64,000 bases of DNA from JACVRW01 sp963808545. Lineage in GTDB: Bacteria; Actinomycetota; Thermoleophilia; Solirubrobacterales; Thermoleophilaceae. This document shows positions 16,720-24,382 of the stretch, one piece after another. Each line of letters starts with the position of its first letter. Positions within the stretch are counted from its first letter, which is position 1. A program made the position numbers and the translations under genes. The notes below the pieces were generated by a model. It was not told the DNA's origin and searched no databases. It saw only the letters and a program-made list of their open reading frames with translations. The DNA lies in the NCBI GenBank assembly GCA_963808545.1, contig CAWEGB010000007.1:248001-312000 (forward strand), in the 5' to 3' direction.

Positions 16720-16735
16720 TTGATTCGTCAGTCAA
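16720..16735. promoter_or_regulatory. Candidate operator downstream of the acyl-CoA dehydrogenase promoter
   Basis: TTGATTCGTCAGTCAA has matching outer arms (TTGA/TCAA and a T/A pair) around an asymmetric centre. A minus-strand -10-like TACCCT (16755-16750) would place the transcription start near 16743, so the site would lie at about +8 to +23, a position suited to repression. The TGACTGAC-like half-site recalls TetR-type operators of lipid genes; this is inference. Confidence 0.35.
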
Positions 16736-16805
16736 CGGTGCTGATCTCCAGGGTACAACAGGTTCGCCGCGGGTACGACGCCTACGCGCCGGATAGGCTG
16801 AGGGC

Positions 16806-17225
16806 GTGGACGCCTTCGGCACCGTGGTGATCGTGCTGGCGGTGGTGGCCGTGGTCGTCGCGGTGGCTTCCTACTGGCGCAGCGGCCAGGTCTACAGCGG
16901 ACTCGGGCGTGACGGCCTGAGCATGGACCACGAGACGCGGGAGCCTCCCGCCGGGTCACCGGCGTCCTCGGCCGAGGCGCAGGAGGAGATCCGGCAGATG
17001 CTCGAGGCCAAGTCGGCGCGGCGAGAGGCTCGCGGCCTTCCCCGGCTCGACGTCGACGCCGAGCTGGCCGCGCTGACCAGCGCCCCGGCGCCGGCCGACG
17101 CCGGGCTGCGCGAGGAGGTCCGCCAGCTCGTCGTCGCCCGCAACGAGCGCCGGACCCGTCAGGGCAAGGAGCCTCTCGACGTCGAGGTCGAGGTGGAACG
17201 CCAGCTGCGAGATCTCCAGGGATGA
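16806..17225 (+). CDS. Single-pass membrane protein with charged cytoplasmic tail, function unknown
   Basis: A 139-residue protein with one N-terminal membrane span (VVIVLAVVAVVVAVASYW). A long charged region follows, containing two related helical units: AQEEIRQMLEAKSARREARG and REEVRQLVVARNERRTRQG, each followed by a short acidic stretch and a second basic patch. The duplicated E-x-V/I-R-Q-(M/L) pattern suggests an internal repeat binding a common partner. GTG 16806 has TAGGCT six bases upstream (16794-16799). The next gene starts 35 bases later. No named family recognised. Confidence 0.7.
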   Translation: MDAFGTVVIVLAVVAVVVAVASYWRSGQVYSGLGRDGLSMDHETREPPAGSPASSAEAQEEIRQMLEAKSARREARGLPRLDVDAELAALTSAPAPADAGLREEVRQLVVARNERRTRQGKEPLDVEVEVERQLRDLQG

Positions 17226-17260
17226 ATCCTGCGCCCAAACGGGTATAGGGTCAGCCGACG

Positions 17261-17590
17261 ATGGCCGACGACCGCCGATTCGAGCTCGACGACCTGCTGC
17301 TGCGCCCCGGCTGCTACCTCAACCCGCAGACCGAGGTGATGGTCGTGGTGGACGACTCGCCCGCGATCGACGGCGAGATCTTCAACATGGAGGAGTTCGA
17401 GGGCGCCGACTGGGTGCTGATCGCCGACGAGGTGCCCGTGGACGAGGCCCGTCGCGACGAGCTGCTCGAGAGCTTCCAGGCCACCTACCACGGCGGCGAC
17501 GGACGAATGCGGGCCGTGAGCGAGGACCTCGACGCCGACGAGGACGTCGACGACGACGAAGAGGACGAGCCGGAGATCGACGGGCCCTGA
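17261..17590 (+). CDS. Small acidic conserved-looking protein, function unknown
   Basis: A 109-residue protein. Residues 1-80 form a compact mixed alpha/beta pattern (FELDDLLLRPGCYLNPQTEV, VVVDDSPAIDGEIF, GADWVLIADEVPVDEARRDE). The last 25 residues are almost all Asp and Glu, a disordered acidic tail. Charge and size suggest a soluble adaptor or chaperone-like protein rather than an enzyme. It is followed 19 bases later by an AlkA-like glycosylase, whose true reading frame may begin inside this gene. I cannot assign a family. Confidence 0.7.
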   Translation: MADDRRFELDDLLLRPGCYLNPQTEVMVVVDDSPAIDGEIFNMEEFEGADWVLIADEVPVDEARRDELLESFQATYHGGDGRMRAVSEDLDADEDVDDDEEDEPEIDGP

Positions 17591-17609
17591 CGCCTCCCTG
17601 CTCGCCTGG

Positions 17610-18356
17610 TTGGCCACTCGAGCCATTCCGGGGGTCGAGCGGGTCGACGGCGAGGCCTACCGCCGAACCGCACGCCTGAGGGAGGGCCCCGGCGTCGTCG
17701 AGCTGCGCCGCGACGGCGCGCGGCCGCCGGAGGCCGCCGCGGCTGCGAAGCGGCTCTTCGGCCTGGACGCCGACCAGCGAGCGATCGACTCGGCCCTCGG
17801 AGCCGACCCGGTGCTCGGGCCGCTGATGGCCGCCCGGCCGGGTCTGCGCATCCCCGGCTGCTGGGACGGCTTCGAGCTGGCCGTGCGCGCTGTGCTCGGC
17901 CAGCAGGTCTCGGTGGCCGCCGGACGCACCCTGGCCGGCCGCATCAGCGCAGAGCACGGCGAGCCGCTCGCCGAGCCGCAAGCCGGCCTGGACCGGCTCT
18001 TTCCCGAGCCCGAGCGGCTGGCGTCGGTGAGCCTCGCCGGAATGCCTGCCGCACGAGCGGGGGCGATCCGCGCCCTGGCCGCGGCCGTATCCGGGGGCCT
18101 GACCATCGAACCCGGCGCCGATGCCAGGGACGCCCTGCTGGCGCTTCCCGGAATCGGGCCCTGGACCGTCGAGTACGTGGCCATGCGGGCGCTGCGCGAC
18201 CCGGACGCCTTTCCCGCGGGCGACCTCGTGCTGCGAAACGCGCTCGGCGGGATCACCGAGGGGGAGCTTCGCCACAGAGCCGAGGCCTGGCGTCCCTGGC
18301 GGGCCTACGCGGCGATGCACCTCTGGACCGCCTACGCCGAGAGACCCAACGCGTAG
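17610..18356 (+). CDS. DNA-3-methyladenine glycosylase II (AlkA-like)
   Basis: A 248-residue HhH-GPD superfamily base-excision glycosylase that removes alkylated purines. LAVRAVLGQQVSVAAGRTLA is the AlkA core helix, LPGIGPWTVEYVAMRAL is the helix-hairpin-helix, and the Asp in AGDLVLRNAL is the catalytic residue. The N-terminal AlkA_N region is shorter than in E. coli. TTG 17610 is the only conventional start in frame, but the in-frame sequence DASLLAWLATRAIPGVERV continues the homology about seven codons further upstream into the end of the preceding gene. The real start may be non-canonical. The Ca2+/H+ antiporter follows after 14 bases. A second AlkA-like gene is at 62442. Confidence 0.87.
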   Translation: MATRAIPGVERVDGEAYRRTARLREGPGVVELRRDGARPPEAAAAAKRLFGLDADQRAIDSALGADPVLGPLMAARPGLRIPGCWDGFELAVRAVLGQQVSVAAGRTLAGRISAEHGEPLAEPQAGLDRLFPEPERLASVSLAGMPAARAGAIRALAAAVSGGLTIEPGADARDALLALPGIGPWTVEYVAMRALRDPDAFPAGDLVLRNALGGITEGELRHRAEAWRPWRAYAAMHLWTAYAERPNA

Positions 18357-18370
18357 TCTTCCGCGCGCCG

Positions 18371-19456
18371 ATGCGGCCGGTCTACTTCCTAGGCGTCTTC
18401 ATTCCCGTGGCCATCGGCCTCGAGCTGGCGCACGCCACTCCCCTGCTCGTCTTCGGCGCCGCGGCGCTCGGGGTCATCCCCTGCGCAGCGGTGATGGGCG
18501 AGGCCACGGAGGCGATCGCCGCCAAGACCGGGCCCGGCATCGGCGGCCTGCTGAACGTGACCTTCGGCAACGCCCCGGAGTTGATCATCGCCTTCTTCGC
18601 CCTGCGCGAAGGGCTCCAGGAGGTCGTGAAGGCCTCGATCGTCGGCTCGATCATCGGCAACATCCTGCTGGTGATGGGGGCGGCCATGGTGGTGGGCGGC
18701 TGGAACCGCGACAAGCAGACCTTCAGCCGCACGGCGGCCAACGCGCAGTCGGCCATGCTCCTGCTGGCGATGGCCGCGCTGATCTTCCCGGCCATCTTCC
18801 AGCTCATCCACGGTGGGGGGCTCCCGGGCGTGGGCGAGGAGCGCGTGGACTTCGGCTCGGACCTCGAGAAGCTCTCCTTCGGCGTCGCCGTCGTGCTGAT
18901 CGCGACCTACGTGGCCGGGCTCTTCTTCTCCCTGAAGACCCACCGCGCCGTGTTCAACCCCTTCGACGCCGAGGCCGAGGAGGAGCACGCCCACCACTGG
19001 CCGGTGCGCCGGGCCGGGATCTATCTGGCGCTGTCGGCGGTGGCCGTGGGCGTGATGGCCGAGATCCTCGTGGGCTCGATCACCGAGGCGTCCGAGGACA
19101 TCGGCCTGTCGGAGTTCTTCGTCGGCGTCTTCGTGGTGGCGATCGTCGGCAACGCGGCCGAGCACTGGGTGGCCGTGCTGGTGGCGGCAAAGAACAAGAT
19201 GGACCTCGCCGTCAACATCGCCGTCGGCTCCAGCGCCCAGATCGCGCTGTTCGTGGCCCCGGTCCTGGTGTTGCTGTCCTTCGTGATCGGGCCCAACCCG
19301 ATGGCCCTGGTGTTCAACGGCTACGAGCTCGGAGCGCTGCTGTTCGCGGTGCTGATCGCCAACCTGGTGACCCAGGAGGGCGAGTCGAACTGGTTCGAGG
19401 GCGTGCAGCTACTGGCGCTGTACGTCGTGCTCGGGCTCGTGTTCTACTTCGCGTAG
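18371..19456 (+). CDS. Ca2+/H+ antiporter, CaCA superfamily (Cax type)
   Basis: A 361-residue, 11-span cation/proton exchanger. The two inverted alpha-repeats are seen as GNAPELIIAFFALREG (first half) and GNAAEHWVAVLVAAKNKMDL (second half), each carrying the acidic residue that binds Ca2+. An acidic, His-containing loop (FDAEAEEEHAHHW) joins the halves. The length is normal for bacterial Cax/YfkE proteins. ATG 18371 follows a TAGTCT box (18354-18359) that overlaps the stop of the glycosylase gene, so it probably has its own promoter. The convergent gene on the other strand overlaps its end by 13 bases. Confidence 0.9.
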   Translation: MRPVYFLGVFIPVAIGLELAHATPLLVFGAAALGVIPCAAVMGEATEAIAAKTGPGIGGLLNVTFGNAPELIIAFFALREGLQEVVKASIVGSIIGNILLVMGAAMVVGGWNRDKQTFSRTAANAQSAMLLLAMAALIFPAIFQLIHGGGLPGVGEERVDFGSDLEKLSFGVAVVLIATYVAGLFFSLKTHRAVFNPFDAEAEEEHAHHWPVRRAGIYLALSAVAVGVMAEILVGSITEASEDIGLSEFFVGVFVVAIVGNAAEHWVAVLVAAKNKMDLAVNIAVGSSAQIALFVAPVLVLLSFVIGPNPMALVFNGYELGALLFAVLIANLVTQEGESNWFEGVQLLALYVVLGLVFYFA

Positions 19457-20067
19457 CGCGGCCTCAGTTGTTCTCCAGGTAAGCCACGATCTGCGCTGGC
19501 GCCGCCGTTGTTCACCGTCAGTTTTGCGGTGACGGCGTAGGTGCCCCTGGCCAGATTGCTGAGCTGGACGAGGGCCACGTTGTTGCCGTAGTCGGCGAGC
19601 CCGTTGACGTTGCCGGCCGAGCGAATCCGATTGGCGCTCGTCCTCAGGTAACCGGTGGAGTTCACGCCGTCCAGCGTTTCCGCGTTGGCCGCCGAGCCGG
19701 CCGTCTCGGCCGTGGAAGCGGTCTTCGCCGTCTCGGCGCTCGTGGCGGTGGCCGCCCTCGCGGCCGAATCCGCGCTGGTGGCTCGGGGCACCTTGCCGAG
19801 CGTGCCCTCGTTGACGTCGTCGCCCGTCACCGAGCCGTCCCCGATGTCGCTGGCCTGAATGGTGCCGGTCCGGATGTCGGCCGTGCGAATCGAGTTGTTG
19901 GCGATCGCCCGGGTGCCGATTGCACCGCGCTTGGGATCGTTCCTGTCGAGACGGTTCTTGCCCGGCAGGGCCGCCGCCACGCCGGACAGCGCGACGAAGA
20001 GGGCCAGGAGGGCGATGACCGTGGCCGGCGATGAGTGGTGACCGAGGAGCCTGCGGAGGTAGAGCAT
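19444..20067 (-). CDS. Secreted stalk-like repetitive protein, possible C-terminal frameshift
   Basis: A 207-residue protein with a signal-anchor start (HHSSPATVIALLALFVALSG), then a basic repeat region with alternating R-T-A-I/D-I-R motifs (NSIRTADIRTGTIQASDIGD). A heptad-like Ala/Thr/Ser stalk follows (SADSAARAATATSAETAKTA) and then NAETLDGVNSTGYLR, which resembles trimeric fibre proteins. I associate this family with Thermoleophilia. The final 20 residues are Arg-rich and read into the antiporter gene. Shifting one base near 19492-19502 instead gives a strand-like AQIVAYLENN and a stop at 19464, removing the overlap. That is a possible sequence error or mutation. Confidence 0.7.
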   Translation of the reverse strand: MLYLRRLLGHHSSPATVIALLALFVALSGVAAALPGKNRLDRNDPKRGAIGTRAIANNSIRTADIRTGTIQASDIGDGSVTGDDVNEGTLGKVPRATSADSAARAATATSAETAKTASTAETAGSAANAETLDGVNSTGYLRTSANRIRSAGNVNGLADYGNNVALVQLSNLARGTYAVTAKLTVNNGGASADRGLPGEQLRPRYAK

Positions 20068-20099
20068 GCCGCTCAGAATGGTCCGGGCGGGGGGGCCTG

Positions 20100-20765
20100 T
20101 CAGTGCCGCTTCGGTCTCGATCGAGTCTCAGACCGCTCGCTCAGCACCCCGTCGATCATCCAGCCGAGCGCGGCGTGGAAGTCCTCGCCGGCGGGCATCG
20201 CCGCGAGCTCCGAGGCGGCCTCGCTCGAGCGCGGCCCGGCGGTCCGGAAGCTCTCGGTGCCGGCCGCCACCCGTCCGCTCCGGTCGGGGTCGGTGGCTCG
20301 CGGCGCCTCGTACGCCGCGAAGCCGAGCGTGAAGATGAGCAGCGAGCGAAAGGCGCGCACCGCCCGCACACCCTCTATTCCCCCATCGGCCAGCAGCTCG
20401 AGGCAGCGTTCGCCCAGGTGCATCGCATTCGGGCCACGGGTGGGCCGCGTGAGGAAGGCGTCGATCAGGCGGGGGTGGGCCACCAACACCGCGCGAGTGG
20501 AATCCAGGAGCGCGGTGAGCGAGCTGCGCCAGTCGTCCAGCGAGGCGGCGTCGACCTGACCCAGCAGATCGTCGAGCAGTTCGTCGAGCAGCGCGTCCTT
20601 GCCGGCCACGTGGCTGTAGAGGGCGTTGGGCATCACACCGAGCTCGGTGGCCAGCGAGCGCATGGAAAGGCGAGCGAGCCCGTCGCGATCGGCGATCTCG
20701 CGCGCCGCCTCGATCACCGCCGGACGGGTCAGACCTGCGCGCTGGCCGGGAGAGCGGGTGGACAT
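20100..20765 (-). CDS. TetR-family transcriptional repressor
   Basis: A 221-residue TetR-type regulator. The N-terminal HTH reads LTRPAVIEAAREIADRDG then SMRSLATELGVMPNALYSHV, followed by KDALLDELLDDLL and a long helical ligand domain of the TetR_C type (LDDWRSSLTALLDSTRAVLV). ATG 20765 follows a TACAGT -10 box by eight bases, implying a leaderless transcript. It is divergent from a metallo-beta-lactamase-fold hydrolase, and a perfect 8-base inverted repeat in the shared 46-base gap covers both -10 boxes. It therefore most likely represses itself and the hydrolase; the ligand is unknown. Confidence 0.9.
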   Translation of the reverse strand: MSTRSPGQRAGLTRPAVIEAAREIADRDGLARLSMRSLATELGVMPNALYSHVAGKDALLDELLDDLLGQVDAASLDDWRSSLTALLDSTRAVLVAHPRLIDAFLTRPTRGPNAMHLGERCLELLADGGIEGVRAVRAFRSLLIFTLGFAAYEAPRATDPDRSGRVAAGTESFRTAGPRSSEAASELAAMPAGEDFHAALGWMIDGVLSERSETRSRPKRH

Positions 20766-20773
20766 GCCGGTGA

Positions 20774-20804
20774 ACTGTACAACGTTCAGCTTATGCTGTA
20801 CAGT
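20774..20804. promoter_or_regulatory. TetR operator overlapping two divergent leaderless promoters
   Basis: ACTGTACA (20774-20781) and TGTACAGT (20797-20804) are perfect inverted arms with a 15-base centre. Read outward, each arm contains TACAGT. On the minus strand it lies 8 bases before the TetR ATG, and on the plus strand 7 bases before the hydrolase GTG. A repressor dimer or pair of dimers on these arms would block both promoters at once. Confidence 0.7.
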
Positions 20805-20811
20805 GTCCAAT

Positions 20812-21573
20812 GTGACCGACACCGCTCTCATGCACAGCAAGCAGGCCGCGCCCGGGGTGGCGCGCCTGGGCACCGACTTCGTCAACTGGTACGCCGTGGA
20901 GGACGGCGGCCGGCTGACCGTGATCGACGCGGGCGGACCCGCCTTCGCCAAGACCCTCGACGCCGACCTCGCCGCCGCCGGGTTCAAGGTCACCGACGTC
21001 GAGGCCGTGGTGCTCACGCACTCGGACTCCGACCACACCGGCGTGGTCCCGCAGCTCCAGCAGGCGGGAGCTCGTGTGCTGATTCACGCCGACGACGAGG
21101 CCACGCTGCGCAAGCCGGGGCCCAAGAGCGGCGACGCGCGTCCGTTGCAGATGTTGCGCGACGCGTGGCGACCGCGCTTCTGGCGCATGATGAGCACGAT
21201 GATCGGCCTCGGAACAGCGCGCCCCCCGAAGATCGAGGGCGCGGAGACCTTCTCCGACGGCGACGTGCTCGATGTGCCGGGCAGGCCGACCGTCATCCAC
21301 ACGCCGGGCCACACGCCCGGCAACTGCGCCATCCATTTCCCCGAGCGCGAGGTGCTGTTCGCCGGCGACGTGATGTGCAACCTCAACCCGCTCACCCTGG
21401 AGCGAGGGCCGCAGCTGATGCCGAGCTGGTTCAACGTGAGCAACCGCCAGGCCCTCGAGTCGCTGGCCCGGGTGGAGACCGTGGAGGCAAGCGTGGTGCT
21501 GTTCGGGCACGGTGAGCCGTGGCACGAGGGACCGGCGGCCGCCGTGGCGCAGGCCCGCGCCGGACGGGCCTAG
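20812..21573 (+). CDS. MBL-fold metallo-hydrolase
   Basis: A 253-residue metallo-beta-lactamase-fold hydrolase. The metal motif appears as LTHSDSDHTG (HxxxDH form; the first His is in LTHSD), then HTPGHTPGN, FAGDVM and FGHGEPW, giving the usual His/Asp ligands for two metals. GTG 20812 is used; longer in-frame starts run through the operator and promoter. The family includes lactonases, glyoxalase II-like thioesterases and quorum-quenching enzymes, and no residue here separates them. It is almost certainly repressed by the divergent TetR protein. Its stop shares a CTAG with the convergent peptidase. Confidence 0.87.
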   Translation: MTDTALMHSKQAAPGVARLGTDFVNWYAVEDGGRLTVIDAGGPAFAKTLDADLAAAGFKVTDVEAVVLTHSDSDHTGVVPQLQQAGARVLIHADDEATLRKPGPKSGDARPLQMLRDAWRPRFWRMMSTMIGLGTARPPKIEGAETFSDGDVLDVPGRPTVIHTPGHTPGNCAIHFPEREVLFAGDVMCNLNPLTLERGPQLMPSWFNVSNRQALESLARVETVEASVVLFGHGEPWHEGPAAAVAQARAGRA

Positions 21574-22901
21574 CCGGTCGAGCGCGACAGCTCGGCCACC
21601 GCCTTCGCGGCCGCGCGGGCCATCTGCAGCAGCACCGCCCGGTCGACGTTGCCCAGGTCGTCGCAGGCCTGGTGGTAGCACGGGTCACGCGGCCGGCCGC
21701 CGGGACCCTCGTCGGACGCGCCCGTGAACAACCCGCCGACGGGGAACCCCGCGCGGTCGAACGTCGCGTGGTCCGAGCCACCACCGATGCTCTCGTCCTC
21801 GAGCGGGACGCCCGCGGCGTCGCGGAGAGCCTGCTCCAGGCGGGGATCGCCGTCGCTGTAGACCGAGCTCACCGCGTTCGGGGAGCCGACCATGTCGAAG
21901 TTGAGGTAGCCCGCGATCCGCCTGCGCTCGGCGGCGTCCAGGGAGCGCACGTAGCGGCGCGAGCCGATCAGGCCCAGCTCCTCGGCGCCCCAGAAGGCCA
22001 GCCGCACCCGCGCGCCGGGCGGCGCTGGGCCCACCGCCTCGGCCATTTCGAGGAGCGTGGCCACACCGCTGCCGTTGTCGTTGATCCCCGGCCCCTCGGA
22101 CACCGAGTCGAGGTGCGCGCCGGCGATCACCACGCGCTCGGCCGACCCGCCGGGCGTCTCGGCGATCACGTTCTGGGTGGTGCGCCGCTCGGAGACGGCG
22201 TCGACCCGGACCGTGGCCCGGGCGCCGCCGCTGGCGCCGGCGTCCGCCGCCATGATCACCACGGGAAGCGCGCTGCCCGGCCGGCCGAGCGTGGCCGCGG
22301 CCACCCCCTCGGCTCCGGGACGATCCTCCACCACCAGCGCCCGCGCTCCCGCGCGCTCGGCGTTGCCCCCCTTGACGCGGAAGAAGCAGCGGCCGCGCTC
22401 GGCCAGCGGGATCTCGCGCGGGCGAAGCGCGCGGAAGTCCGCCGCCTGGCACCCGTCACCAACGGGCCGGAGGCGGCCGGTCGCGGCGCCCGAGCCCGAG
22501 TAGCTGATCACCCGGAACGCGCTCCCGCGCGAAACGCGGCGGCCGTCGAGGCGGACCGACGCGCCGCGCAGGCTGAAGTAGGGGAAGCGGACCGGTTGGG
22601 TCGTGACCCGCCAGCCCGCTTCCCTCAGGCGAGCGGTCACGTAAGCGGCCGAGGCGCGGTCACCGCCCGTGCCGGCCGCCCGGTTGCCTCCGTGCTCGTC
22701 GGCGGCGCGCTGGAGCCCGCGCAGATGCTCAGCCAGGCCGCGGCGGGTCACGGCAGGGCCGGTCTCCTCCGAGGCCCTCGGGACGGCGGCCAGGCCGGCG
22801 TCCGCGGACGGACCCGCCGCGGAACGCCCGGCGTCGCGCGAGTCGCATCCGGCCACCAGCAGCGCGGCCGAGAGGGTCAGCGCGAGCACCGGGAGACGCA
22901 C
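21570..22901 (-). CDS. M28-family zinc aminopeptidase, lipoprotein
   Basis: A 443-residue exported peptidase. The N-terminal signal peptide ends in the lipobox LLVAGC, so it is anchored to the outer face of the membrane. A protease-associated (PA) domain occupies the middle (about 140-240). The M28 domain carries the di-zinc ligands: AGAHLDSVSEG, INDNGSGVATLLEMAEA, FWGAEELGLIG (catalytic Glu-Glu), YLNFDMVGS and a late HQACDD. GTG 22901 has TACCTT seven bases upstream. Likely function is trimming N-terminal residues from extracellular peptides. It is convergent with the metallo-hydrolase. Confidence 0.93.
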   Translation of the reverse strand: MRLPVLALTLSAALLVAGCDSRDAGRSAAGPSADAGLAAVPRASEETGPAVTRRGLAEHLRGLQRAADEHGGNRAAGTGGDRASAAYVTARLREAGWRVTTQPVRFPYFSLRGASVRLDGRRVSRGSAFRVISYSGSGAATGRLRPVGDGCQAADFRALRPREIPLAERGRCFFRVKGGNAERAGARALVVEDRPGAEGVAAATLGRPGSALPVVIMAADAGASGGARATVRVDAVSERRTTQNVIAETPGGSAERVVIAGAHLDSVSEGPGINDNGSGVATLLEMAEAVGPAPPGARVRLAFWGAEELGLIGSRRYVRSLDAAERRRIAGYLNFDMVGSPNAVSSVYSDGDPRLEQALRDAAGVPLEDESIGGGSDHATFDRAGFPVGGLFTGASDEGPGGRPRDPCYHQACDDLGNVDRAVLLQMARAAAKAVAELSRSTG

Positions 22902-22922
22902 CGGGCGAAAGGTAGGGAACGG

Positions 22923-23570
22923 TCAGTTCACTCCTGCCGAGGCGAACCCGGACGGCGCGCGCCGCAGCTCGCTGGCCTCCACGATCCGGTCGACCAGGCC
23001 GTACTCCACCGCCTCGTCGGCCCCGAAGAAGCGATCGCGCTCCATGTCCTCGTGGATCTCGTCGGCGGTGTGCTCGGTGTGCTTGGCGTAGATCTCCTCG
23101 ATCAGGCGGCGCAGCTCGAGGATCTCGCGGGCGTGGATCTCGATGTCCGAGGACTGGCCCTGGAAGCCGGACGACGGCTGATGGATGAGGATCCGGGCGT
23201 TGGGCAGGGTCAGGCGCTTGCCCTTCGTTCCTCCGGTGAGAATCAGCGAACCCGCCGACATGGCCATCCCGTAACAGATGGTCTGCACGTCGGGCCGGAT
23301 GTACTGCATCGTGTCGTAGATGGCGAGACCGGCGTGCAGGGAGCCGCCGGGCGAGTTCACGTACACGGACACGTCCTTGTCGGGATCCTCGGATTCGAGG
23401 TGCACGAGCTGGGCCACCACCAGGTTGGCGATCTCGTCGTCGATCTGACGGCCGATGAAGACGATCCGCTCGTTGAGCAGGCGCGAGTAGATGTCGAACG
23501 AGCGCTCGCCCCGCGCGGTCTGCTCGACGACCATCGGCACCAGTGAGCTGGATACGCGACCTACGTGCAT
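22923..23570 (-). CDS. clpP: ClpP-type ATP-dependent protease proteolytic subunit (paralogue-like)
   Basis: A 215-residue ClpP with all catalytic residues: Ser105 in GMAMSAGS, His130 in RILIHQPSSG and Asp179 in ERDRFFGADEAVEYG. The active-site loop differs from the canonical G-Q-A-A-S-M-G, reading G-M-A-M-S-A-G. This variant is common in actinobacterial secondary ClpP copies. No clpX and no second clpP adjoin it, so it may be an accessory paralogue. ATG 23570 has GAGGAG about ten bases upstream. It is divergent from an SRPBCC-ArsR operon, and two candidate ArsR operators lie in the shared gap, hinting at stress-controlled expression. Confidence 0.92.
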   Translation of the reverse strand: MHVGRVSSSLVPMVVEQTARGERSFDIYSRLLNERIVFIGRQIDDEIANLVVAQLVHLESEDPDKDVSVYVNSPGGSLHAGLAIYDTMQYIRPDVQTICYGMAMSAGSLILTGGTKGKRLTLPNARILIHQPSSGFQGQSSDIEIHAREILELRRLIEEIYAKHTEHTADEIHEDMERDRFFGADEAVEYGLVDRIVEASELRRAPSGFASAGVN

Positions 23571-23594
23571 ACCGGCTTCTCCTCTCGATAAGCT

Positions 23595-23634
23595 GCAACC
23601 ATTGAGTTGCACAATAGCGCAACCGTATGGTTGC
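23595..23634. promoter_or_regulatory. Twin ArsR-type operators between clpP and the SRPBCC-ArsR operon
   Basis: Site 1, GCAACCATTGAGTTGC (23595-23610), and site 2, GCAACCGTATGGTTGC (23619-23634), have arms GCAAC/GTTGC and start 24 bases apart. A candidate plus-strand promoter is TTGAGT (23602-23607) with TATGGT (23626-23631), so site 2 covers its -10 box. The core AACCGTATGGTT is almost identical to AACCGTACGGTT before the second ArsR-SRPBCC operon at 37765. Confidence 0.65.
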
Positions 23635-23659
23635 ACTTCGAGTCCGCCGGGAGGTGCTC

Positions 23660-24034
23660 ATGGATCACATCGTCGAACGCGAGCTGCTGGTGCCGGAGAC
23701 GCCCGAGGAGGTGTGGGAGACCCTGGCCGAGCCCGACTGGCTCGGCGAGGAGGCCTCGATCGACCTGCGCGAGGCGGGCGAGGTCCGGGCCGGTGAGCGG
23801 ACCGGCTTCGTCGAGGACGCCGAGGCGCCCAGCCGCCTCGTGTTCTGGTGGCGAGGCCCCGAGGACGACGAGGCCACGCGGGTGGAGGTCGATCTCGAGG
23901 AATCGGACGAGGGCACCCGTGTGCGGGTCACCGAGTCCCGCCCGCTGGCCGTGCTCGACGCGCGGGGAAGCGATCTGGCCGAGGTGCTCGGCGTCGGCGG
24001 CGGCAGCGGTCCCGTGGCGCTCGCGCTGCGCTGA
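23660..24034 (+). CDS. SRPBCC (START/AHSA1-like) protein
   Basis: A 124-residue Bet v1/SRPBCC-fold ligand-binding protein beginning MDHIVERELLVPETPEEVWE, the family's N-terminal strand and helix. ARPSRLVFWWRGP-like strands and GTRVRVTESRPLAVL complete the cavity. GGGAGG lies five bases before ATG 23660. It overlaps the ArsR gene by one base (TGATG), so the two are translationally coupled. SRPBCC-ArsR pairs are common: the ArsR protein represses the operon and the SRPBCC protein probably binds a hydrophobic ligand. The ligand is unknown. Confidence 0.82.
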   Translation: MDHIVERELLVPETPEEVWETLAEPDWLGEEASIDLREAGEVRAGERTGFVEDAEAPSRLVFWWRGPEDDEATRVEVDLEESDEGTRVRVTESRPLAVLDARGSDLAEVLGVGGGSGPVALALR

Positions 24035-24372
24035 TGGCCGCGGCGGATCCTGCCGACGCGGTCTTCTCGGCTCTCTCCGACGGCACCCGGCGTAGCCTGT
24101 TCGCGTTGCTCGGGCGGGCGGGCGAGGCGAGCGCGACGGACCTGGCCCGCGAGCTGCCGGTGTCGCGCCAGGCCGTGCAGAAGCACCTCGGGGCGCTGGC
24201 CGACGCCGGCCTCGTGGCCACGCGGCGCTCCGGGCGCGAGGTGCTCTACCGCCCCACCCCGGCGCCGATGTCCGAGGCACTCGCATGGATGGCCGAGGTG
24301 GGCGGCCAGTGGGACGACCGATTGGCCGCGCTCGAGCGCCAGCTCAGCCGGGGACGAGCGGCCAGGGCGTAG
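24034..24372 (+). CDS. ArsR-family winged-helix repressor
   Basis: A 112-residue ArsR-type regulator: DAVFSALSDGTRRSLFALLG, then the recognition helix LPVSRQAVQKHLGALADAGL and the wing RRSGREVLYRP. No metal-binding cysteines are present, so it is not a classic arsenic or zinc sensor. This SRPBCC-linked class responds to other cues. It most likely binds the twin sites at 23595-23634, repressing its own operon and perhaps the divergent clpP. It ends with a basic tail, and the LysE gene follows eleven bases later from its own promoter. Confidence 0.9.
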   Translation: MAAADPADAVFSALSDGTRRSLFALLGRAGEASATDLARELPVSRQAVQKHLGALADAGLVATRRSGREVLYRPTPAPMSEALAWMAEVGGQWDDRLAALERQLSRGRAARA

Positions 24373-24382
24373 CCTTGCGGCC

